Of a DNA stretch of 64,000 nt, positions 56,486-64,000 are shown one piece after another. The stretch covers positions 310,001-374,000 of the forward strand of contig JADFAD010000006.1 in NCBI GenBank assembly GCA_015665455.1, in the 5' to 3' direction. The notes below the pieces were generated by a model, which was not told the origin of the DNA, ran no database searches, and was given only the letters and a program-made list of their open reading frames with translations. The position numbers and the translations under genes are program-made. This stretch comes from Oceanospirillaceae bacterium. GTDB lineage: Bacteria > Pseudomonadota > Gammaproteobacteria > Pseudomonadales > Litoribrevibacteraceae. Position 1 is the stretch's first letter. Every line of letters starts with the position of its first letter.

Positions 56486-58744
56486 CTAGCGTACAGACAA
56501 CGTGTCCTTAACTAGCTTAGGAGTAATAAACATTAACAACTCAGCCTTATCTTGTGTTTGAGTTGTTCTTCTAAATAATGAACCTATATAAGGAAGATCA
56601 CCAAGGAATGGCGTTTTTTCAATCTGCTCAACATCCTCACCTCTAAAGATTCCACCTAACACAATAGTTTCACCATTCTCTACAATCACCTGAGTTTGCA
56701 GAGACTGGGTATCAATACTAGGAACCCCATTAAATATCTCACCGACTGAATCTTGGTTAATTTGTAGATCCATAATAATTCTATCATCAGGAGTAATCTG
56801 CGGAGTTACTTCCAAAGACAAAACCGCTTCTTTAAATGAAGTAGTCGTTGCCCCACTAGAAGACGCCTCCTGGTATGGGATCTCTGTACCGGACTCAATT
56901 CTAGCAGTTTGGCCATCAGCAGTAATAATCTTAGGCTGTGAAATAATCTCACCCTTACCTTCAGTTTCTAATGCAGAAAGCTCCAAATCAATCACGTAAT
57001 CAAATGCGGCTATACCGAGGGCAAAGGTTGTTGCGTTCGGGCTCGTCGCAGCAAGATCAACTACCAAAGAATCATTCTGATCTATAGTTCCATCTTCATA
57101 ATTCTGTAAAGTTACAAAATCAGGTACAGTTGCCGTACCCGCAGCTAAATCCTGAAGAAACTGATTTTGAGCCTCCAAGATACTCTGATCATTCTCAAAA
57201 TCAGTACCCTTCCTACTATTATATATATCACTAATATCACTAATCCCATTTAAGCTACCAGAAACACCCTTAAACGTATCAGAATCCTGATCCCACGCAG
57301 CACCACCCCAACGAACACCTAACTCCTTACCCAAGTTTGTTGTAGCAATAACAATTCTCGCCTCAATTAGAACCTGCCTAACAGGTATATCCAAAACCTT
57401 CATTGCTTGTCGAATTTCTTCTAACTTTCGTGCTGTATCCCGAACAATCAAAGTATTGGTTCGCTCATCCACACTGGCACTTCCTCGCGATGTTAGAAGC
57501 CCCTGTTCAGCAGAAAGTAAATTTACAACATCAGCAGCTTTCGCGTACCTGACCTGAATGAAGTCGGTTTCAAGGGGAGCTAATTCAGCAACTTGTTTTT
57601 GAGCCTCCAACTCAAGCTTTTCTCGTGCAGCGATCTCATCAGCAGGTGCAACTAGCAAGACATTTCCTATTTTTCGCTTATCAAGACCCTTCGTCTTCAG
57701 AACCAAATCCAATGCCTGATCCCAAGGAACGTTCTGCAAACGCAATGTGATACGCCCAGAAACTGTATCGCTCGCTACAAGGTTCAAGCTAGTAAAGTCT
57801 GCTATTAACTGAAGAACAGAACGAACCTCAATATCTTGAAAGTTAAGAGATAGTTTTTCTCCGCTATAAGGAAATTTTTTCTTACGGCGTAACTCGGCCT
57901 CTTCTTCCGTCACTGGTTTTACATTAATAGTCAGTAAGTTATCAGTTTGATATGCAAGATATTCGTGGGTTGCTGAGGTTTCAATTGTTAATTTTGGAAC
58001 CCCATCTTCTTTCAACATATCAATAAATGTAACAGGCGTAGCAAAATCAGTAACATCCAGACGTCGCATCAGTTCAGTAGGAACTTCGCCATCAGGAAAA
58101 GTTACGTATATTTTATCCCCTAATGCCTCCATATCAACAGCAATGGAAGGATCAGAAACTTTAATTAAAATACGCCCTTCTCCATTTTCTCCACGCCTAA
58201 AGTCTATGTCACTTATGGATTTCTTTTCATCTTCAAACTTCTTTTGTGACTGCTGCTGTGTCAATGCGTCAACTGAAGCAGTCTGGCTTTCAGCACTTCC
58301 TAATTTAAGAATTAAGGAATTTCCAGAGATTAGGGCAGTATATTCAACAAGGTCAGTCAAATTCACTATCACCCGAGTTCTGTCTTTAGCCTCAATGACG
58401 GTCAAACTCCTAGCGTTCCCGAATCCAAGTTTGTGATACTTTTCCTTCAATCCACTTTTCACATCCATCAAATCCAAAGAGATCCGAGCAGGCTTATCTA
58501 TTGTATAACCATTTGGTTCAGGAGGGACTCCATCGAAGCTCAAACGAACTTCAACACCTTCATTTGCTAGTGAGGAGACGTCTAAACTATTTAAACTAAC
58601 TCCTCCCCAAACCACGGAGGAAAAGCAAGCAAAAGAAGCCAGCCACCCAGTAATTGCTATCTGTTTTAATGTTACCAATATGCTCTTCATTGAATCGAAC
58701 CCACCATAAATTTTCATAGCCATCACCAACTTACTCTTAGGCAT
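56486..58744 (-). CDS. pilQ: type IV pilus secretin PilQ
   Basis: A 752-residue outer-membrane secretin. After the signal peptide ('MKSILVTLKQIAITGWLASFACFSSVVWG', from residue 19) come two AMIN domains (about 45-290), an STN/N0 domain ('LSLNFQDIEVRSVLQLIADF'), an N1 domain ('FIQVRYAKAADVVNLL') and the secretin core ending 'GIFRGEDVEQIEKTPFLGDLPYIGSLFRR'. A 70-residue Asp/Gln-rich insertion near residues 480-550 is longer than usual. Start choice is open: ATGs at 58744, 58717 and 58690 are in frame and the last is closest to the signal peptide. It forms the pilus exit pore. Confidence 0.95.
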   Translation of the reverse strand: MPKSKLVMAMKIYGGFDSMKSILVTLKQIAITGWLASFACFSSVVWGGVSLNSLDVSSLANEGVEVRLSFDGVPPEPNGYTIDKPARISLDLMDVKSGLKEKYHKLGFGNARSLTVIEAKDRTRVIVNLTDLVEYTALISGNSLILKLGSAESQTASVDALTQQQSQKKFEDEKKSISDIDFRRGENGEGRILIKVSDPSIAVDMEALGDKIYVTFPDGEVPTELMRRLDVTDFATPVTFIDMLKEDGVPKLTIETSATHEYLAYQTDNLLTINVKPVTEEEAELRRKKKFPYSGEKLSLNFQDIEVRSVLQLIADFTSLNLVASDTVSGRITLRLQNVPWDQALDLVLKTKGLDKRKIGNVLLVAPADEIAAREKLELEAQKQVAELAPLETDFIQVRYAKAADVVNLLSAEQGLLTSRGSASVDERTNTLIVRDTARKLEEIRQAMKVLDIPVRQVLIEARIVIATTNLGKELGVRWGGAAWDQDSDTFKGVSGSLNGISDISDIYNSRKGTDFENDQSILEAQNQFLQDLAAGTATVPDFVTLQNYEDGTIDQNDSLVVDLAATSPNATTFALGIAAFDYVIDLELSALETEGKGEIISQPKIITADGQTARIESGTEIPYQEASSSGATTTSFKEAVLSLEVTPQITPDDRIIMDLQINQDSVGEIFNGVPSIDTQSLQTQVIVENGETIVLGGIFRGEDVEQIEKTPFLGDLPYIGSLFRRTTQTQDKAELLMFITPKLVKDTLSVR

Positions 58745-58748
58745 CTTA

Positions 58749-59300
58749 TTATTCTTCTAAACCTTCAATTTGAATAGCTCTAGGCCGCTGAACCCAATCC
58801 CCGTCACCATCAGGTATAATCTCTAGCACTTGAATTCCTAGTTCAGTCACTTCTATTATCCGACCATGATTCTGCCCTAAAAAGTTATCCTCTCTTACTC
58901 GGTGTACATCACCGTTTTCATCGCTAATCAAAGCCCATAAGAAATCGCCATCTCTAGCAAGCGTCCCGACCATTGATAAGGTCGTAATAGCAAACCGCTC
59001 TAAGTATTCTTTTGAACGATCAAGATCAGGATATATACTTTGGGTTTGTTTAACCTCTGCTTTTAACACCTCAATAACAACAGGTTTCGTAAATGGTGAG
59101 CGCTTTTCACTTGCTTTATAAGTAAATGATTCATAAGCATGAAACTCTGGTAAAGGCTCTATTCTTCCATGAGGCTGACTTCTTATATCAGCCATATAAG
59201 CCTTAATATCATTTAACCCTTTCTGGCCATAGCAACCACTAAGAAAAAAGACACTAAAAGAGATTAATAGCAAACGAGAACTGATAGTAGATAATTTCAT
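58749..59300 (-). CDS. pilP: type IV pilus lipoprotein PilP
   Basis: A 183-residue lipoprotein with a lipobox 'FLSGC' near residue 22 and the PilP core: 'YKASEKRSPFTKP' and 'ALISDENGDVHRVREDNFLGQNHGRIIEVTELGIQVLEIIPDGDGDWVQRPRAI'. It links PilN/PilO in the inner membrane to the PilQ secretin. Its start overlaps the pilO stop by one base, showing a coupled operon. Confidence 0.95.
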   Translation of the reverse strand: MKLSTISSRLLLISFSVFFLSGCYGQKGLNDIKAYMADIRSQPHGRIEPLPEFHAYESFTYKASEKRSPFTKPVVIEVLKAEVKQTQSIYPDLDRSKEYLERFAITTLSMVGTLARDGDFLWALISDENGDVHRVREDNFLGQNHGRIIEVTELGIQVLEIIPDGDGDWVQRPRAIQIEGLEE

Positions 59301-59941
59301 TAACCACCTCCTCGCTTGTTAGTTTTTTCATTATAGCGATATGTCTTTGCTAATATATCCATAACTAACACATCTGATTGAGATACTCCTTTTTCCCCTA
59401 GGTGTTTTATGTCTAAATCGTGCAAAGTAACAATACGAGGTAAGCCTGCAACGCCGCTCACAAAAGACCCCAATTCGTGGAAAGACCCCTCAACACGAAT
59501 TTTGAAAGGCAATTCAATATAAAACTCCTTTGCCAGCTCAGGTTGTAAATCAATAGTTTCAAACTTCAAGCCACTACCAAGCCCTGTATGAGTAATATCT
59601 TCTAAAAGACCTGCCACCTCTGTATCACTAGGCAACTGTCGAAGCAAAGCACCAAAGGTTTCTTCCATCTCAAGCATTTGCTGCTTGTAAGCATCTAGAT
59701 TAGCCACTTTAAAAGCTTTTCCTTCAAAGTCTTCCTTTAAAACTTTCTCCTTTGACACCTCTTTCTGATAGCTCTCCCCTAACCCTTTAATATGGAACCA
59801 AAAGCCTCCAGCAATTACTATGACAACAACTAAAGAAAGAATAAATATCCTACCAGCTAAAGGCCATGACCCCACATTATTGAAGTCAATATCATTAACA
59901 TCAAACTCATTTAACTTTTCTATCGTGTCGGCAATGCTCAT
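59300..59941 (-). CDS. pilO: type IV pilus inner-membrane protein PilO
   Basis: A 213-residue bitopic protein: a cytosolic N-terminus ('LNEFDVNDIDFNNVGSWPLAGR'), one membrane helix ('IFILSLVVVIVIAGGFWFHI'), a coiled coil and a periplasmic ferredoxin-like domain ('LLRQLPSDTEVAGLLEDITHTGLGSGLKFE'). It pairs with PilN in the alignment complex. It overlaps pilN by four bases. Confidence 0.95.
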   Translation of the reverse strand: MSIADTIEKLNEFDVNDIDFNNVGSWPLAGRIFILSLVVVIVIAGGFWFHIKGLGESYQKEVSKEKVLKEDFEGKAFKVANLDAYKQQMLEMEETFGALLRQLPSDTEVAGLLEDITHTGLGSGLKFETIDLQPELAKEFYIELPFKIRVEGSFHELGSFVSGVAGLPRIVTLHDLDIKHLGEKGVSQSDVLVMDILAKTYRYNEKTNKRGGG

Positions 59942-60524
59942 ATCTTCTTCCTCCGACCATTCTTCAAATCATCCTCTTCAGCATTCGGTGTAGTTTGCTG
60001 GACAGTAAGATTGAAGCTACTTGTTGTGCCGCCTTCTTTTTTTAATGCCTTTACTGAGGTTAAATTAGGTAACTTAAACCATTCAGATGTATCAAAACTT
60101 CTCATCAAACTTGAAATTCTATTATTCGAATCTGCAACCCCAGAAACTGTCAATTCAGCCCCTTTCATTTGGATACTTTCATAATAAATACCGTCAGGAA
60201 TAGTCTGCACTAACTCATCAAAAACTTTTACAATAACGGGTCTATTACCCTGAAGCTCTTGAATAACTTTCATTCGATCTATGAGACGCTTGCGTTCTTG
60301 CTTTAACCTATCAATTTCTGCTATCTGCTCTTTTAGTTTATCCGTTTCCTGTAGAATAAATCTATTCCTAGAAGCCTGATCATCAATCAAACCAGTCAAA
60401 TACTGATGCCAAAAAAACAAAATACACACAGAGAGAACGAGTACACCAACCAGCACAACCAAAAATTGCTGTTGACGCTCTTGTCTAAGCTCTTCACGCC
60501 AAGGTCTGAGGTTAATTCTTGCCA

Positions 60525-60525
<1 letters not shown>
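59938..60525 (-). CDS. pilN: type IV pilus inner-membrane protein PilN
   Basis: A 195-residue bitopic protein beginning 'ARINLRPWREELRQERQQQF', the conserved N-terminal segment that binds PilM. One membrane helix ('FLVVLVGVLVLSVCILFFW'), a coiled coil and a periplasmic domain ('LVQTIPDGIYYESIQMKGAELTVSG') follow. The product ends in a basic tail. It overlaps pilM and pilO. Confidence 0.95.
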
Positions 60526-61640
<1,115 letters not shown>

Positions 61641-61759
61641 TTAAATAACAGCTTTAGAGATATAGCAAACCTTGCACTAAAAAAGTAGACCGCAAAGTGC
61701 TATCATTCCAGCACAGTTTCTGATTTAAAAACCTTTCTATATAACAAAATGCGATTTCT

Positions 61760-64000
61760 ATGACCCAGGCCACATTCAGAGCACTTAAATTATTTGGATA
61801 CCTTCTATTTTCTGCAGCCTGCTCGGCTACACTTTTATTTTCCGGCATAACTCTCTGCCTAACGCCAAGCCTTCCTCCCGTCGAAGAAATCCAAGACATC
61901 CAACTCCAAGTACCATTAACAATTTACACCCAAGACGGAAAACTAATATCCGAATATGGAGAAAAACATCGCTCACCTATTTCCTACCATGAAATACCAA
62001 CGAACTTTATCAATGCCTTAATATCAGCAGAAGACAATCGCTACTGGGAACATCAAGGTGTTGATCTCGTCGGCCTCGCCAGAGCCGCCACACAATTAAT
62101 CACCAGCGGCTCGATTCAGTCCGGTGGAAGCACCATCACCATGCAAGTCGCAAAAAATTACTTCCTATCTCGAGAAAAAACATTCAAACGTAAGTTCAAC
62201 GAAATACTCTTAGCCTTACAAATTGAAAAAGCCCTAAGCAAAGAAAAAATCCTCGAGCTTTATCTCAACAAAATTTACCTAGGACATCGCTCTTATGGTA
62301 TTTCTGCAGCAGCCAGAACCTACTACGGCAAACCAGTCCACGAATTAACCTTAGCACAAACAGCAATGATCGCTGGATTACCTAAAGCACCCTCAGCATT
62401 TAACCCTATCCGAAACCCAGAAAGAGCCCTAACAAGACGAAACTGGATTCTCGATAGAATGCATGCTCTAAACTACATCACTGACAATCAAAAAATCGTT
62501 GCAAAACAAAGCCCAGTGTCAGCTCAGTACCACTCACCTAAATCCGAAGTGGATGCCCTGTATGCAGCAGACATGGCACGAACAGAAGCCCTCAATATAT
62601 TTCCTGATGACATATATACCGGCGGTTATAAAATCTTTACCACAATCAACAGCACGCACCAAAAAAACGCTCTAGAAGCCGTATCCAACAACCTAGAAAA
62701 ATACAGCAAACGCCATGGCTACCTAGGCCCTGAAGACCACCTAGACCTGACAGACCTATTACATTCAAAAGACAGTAACACTGAACTCCAAGGCCTAACC
62801 GCCCTACTGAAAAAACACAGAACCATAAACCAATTGATTCCTGCCCTCGCATGGGACGTAACAAAAGAAAGTGCAAACCTAATAACTAAAGACGGCCAAT
62901 TAATCACAATCCCAACCAGTAAACTCACATGGGCAAGAAAGCGAAACACGATAAACACAAAAGGCCCTAGAATCAGAAAGGCCTCAGACGTCATTGCGCC
63001 CGGCGACATCGTTAGAGTTTATCAAGATGAAGAGCACGGCTGGCTATTAGGACAACTTCCAAAAGCACAGGCTGCCTTTGTCGCCATAAACCCTAAGAAC
63101 GGAGCCATCAGTGCTCTTCAGGGTGGGTTTGAGTTTTATAAAAGCAAATTTAATAGAGTGACGTCAGCAAGAAGACAAGCAGGGTCCGCATTCAAACCTT
63201 TTATCTATTATTCAGCACTTCAAGATGGGTTTACTGCCGCATCAATAATCAATGACGCGCCAGTAGTATTCCAAGACCAACAACTTGAAACCTCATGGCG
63301 CCCAGAAAATGCCGGCGGAAAGTTCTATGGCCCAACTAGGTTACGCCAGGCGCTTTATCAATCCAGAAACTTAATTTCGATAAGAATCGTTCAAACCTTA
63401 GGAATAAAACAAACAATCAACACGATTAAGCAATTTGGATTCACAGACAAACACCTACCAAAAGATCTATCTATATCATTAGGAAGCGCTGCAGTTACTC
63501 CAATAGAACTCGCCTCTGCCTATAGCACCCTAGCTAACGGAGGACAAACAATCGAACCTTATATTATTGATCATATAGAAGATATAAACGGAAATATTGT
63601 CTTCCAGAACACCCCTTCTAGCCCAGATCAAAACAACAATATAGATCCAAGAAGCATATACATCATGAATAACATGATGAAAGACGTAATTAAATTAGGG
63701 ACTGCAAGAACAGCCAAAGCCCTGAATAGAAATGACCTTGCAGGAAAAACCGGTACCACAAACGATCAAGTAGATGCATGGTTCTCAGGGTTCAACGCTG
63801 ACTTAGTTGCAACTGTCTGGGTTGGCTTTGATTCTCCGTCAACATTAGGAAGGAATGAGTACGGAGGTAGGGCCGCACTTCCAATTTGGATGGACTTCAT
63901 GAAGAAATCCCTTCCGCCTTACGAAAATAGCATGCAACAACCCGACGGTATTGTAACCATCCGAATAAACCCAACAACAGGGCATAGAGCACTTCCTGGC
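61760..64000 (+). CDS. mrcA: penicillin-binding protein 1A, 3' end outside the window
   Basis: A bifunctional peptidoglycan synthase, open through the last base of the window (747 codons visible). After one membrane helix (about 15-38) the transglycosylase domain carries 'SAEDNRYWEHQGVDLVGLARA' (catalytic Glu near residue 91), 'GGSTITMQVAKNYFLSREKTFKRK' and 'KILELYLNKIYLG'. The transpeptidase domain has the serine motif SAFK ('RQAGSAFKPFIYYSAL', about residue 477), SRN (about 536) and 'AGKTGTTNDQVDAWF' (about 662). Its place divergent to pilM matches Pseudomonas ponA. The Shine-Dalgarno is weak, and an ATG at 61749 leads only to a three-codon extension before a stop in another frame. Confidence 0.95.
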   Translation, partial: MTQATFRALKLFGYLLFSAACSATLLFSGITLCLTPSLPPVEEIQDIQLQVPLTIYTQDGKLISEYGEKHRSPISYHEIPTNFINALISAEDNRYWEHQGVDLVGLARAATQLITSGSIQSGGSTITMQVAKNYFLSREKTFKRKFNEILLALQIEKALSKEKILELYLNKIYLGHRSYGISAAARTYYGKPVHELTLAQTAMIAGLPKAPSAFNPIRNPERALTRRNWILDRMHALNYITDNQKIVAKQSPVSAQYHSPKSEVDALYAADMARTEALNIFPDDIYTGGYKIFTTINSTHQKNALEAVSNNLEKYSKRHGYLGPEDHLDLTDLLHSKDSNTELQGLTALLKKHRTINQLIPALAWDVTKESANLITKDGQLITIPTSKLTWARKRNTINTKGPRIRKASDVIAPGDIVRVYQDEEHGWLLGQLPKAQAAFVAINPKNGAISALQGGFEFYKSKFNRVTSARRQAGSAFKPFIYYSALQDGFTAASIINDAPVVFQDQQLETSWRPENAGGKFYGPTRLRQALYQSRNLISIRIVQTLGIKQTINTIKQFGFTDKHLPKDLSISLGSAAVTPIELASAYSTLANGGQTIEPYIIDHIEDINGNIVFQNTPSSPDQNNNIDPRSIYIMNNMMKDVIKLGTARTAKALNRNDLAGKTGTTNDQVDAWFSGFNADLVATVWVGFDSPSTLGRNEYGGRAALPIWMDFMKKSLPPYENSMQQPDGIVTIRINPTTGHRALPG

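Noticed and set aside
62646-63009. Two minus-strand frames of 76 and 96 codons opposite mrcA
   Set aside because: They lie fully inside the transglycosylase/transpeptidase linker of mrcA, have Cys/Leu-rich antisense composition and no initiation signals.

Overview
The window is a contiguous, gene-dense stretch of a low-to-mid-GC gammaproteobacterial chromosome, probably marine (Oceanospirillales/Alteromonadales-like). The strongest taxonomic evidence is the right-hand block, where mrcA is divergent from pilMNOPQ-aroK-aroB-damX-like-gltB-gltD-hemE-radA. This order is known from Pseudomonas and its marine relatives. No rRNA, tRNA, CRISPR array, transposase or prophage gene was seen. The window ends inside mrcA.

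Layout. (1) 1-10.0 kb is a mosaic of single genes: three orphan family-3 solute-binding proteins with no ABC permease or ATPase nearby, a divergent LysR/glutathione-transferase pair with a clean LysR box, a small membrane protein followed by a membrane-anchored TIGR01777-type epimerase and a GNAT, an HD-domain protein, a GFA-family protein and a flavin reductase. (2) 10.3-14.4 kb is a signalling operon: a CheY-like receiver, a CheC phosphatase with two intact sites, a degenerate CheC-like partner, and a PAS-GGDEF-EAL protein. (3) 14.5-20.4 kb has a TetR gene with an ideal promoter/operator and an apparent ATT start, an NAD-dependent reductase, a lipoprotein lipase, a WYL regulator with a small monooxygenase-like gene, a small exported protein and a DUF2860 beta-barrel. 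(4) 20.5-23.4 kb is a complete AmmeMemoRadiSam set (amrS divergent from amrBA). (5) 23.3-30.3 kb is an envelope-related cluster: a GT87/PMT-like membrane glycosyltransferase, a cytochrome-c-like protein lacking the haem-ligand His, an outer-membrane barrel, a DPM1-like GT2, a DUF547 protein and a VTT-membrane/FAD-oxidoreductase fusion. (6) 30.3-41.6 kb has a diguanylate cyclase, an LHPP-like HAD phosphatase, and a sensory locus of two paralogous double-receiver hybrid kinases with an overlapping TrpX-type binding protein. (7) 41.7-44.4 kb is an arsenate-resistance operon (arsR, dedicated GAPDH, arsJ) with two ArsR-type palindromes. (8) 44.4-64 kb is the conserved housekeeping and type IV pilus block.

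Two themes cut across the regions. First, short tandem arrays, four of them with an exact 15-bp period and others of 11, 14 or 18 bp, sit between genes, at gene ends or in frame near protein N-termini. Second, two genes (the TetR regulator and aroK) have no ATG/GTG/TTG at the required start but do have ATT behind a good Shine-Dalgarno sequence. Many other starts were moved downstream of the longest open frame because a strong Shine-Dalgarno lies just before an internal ATG. All function calls rest on reading motifs by eye, without database searches.
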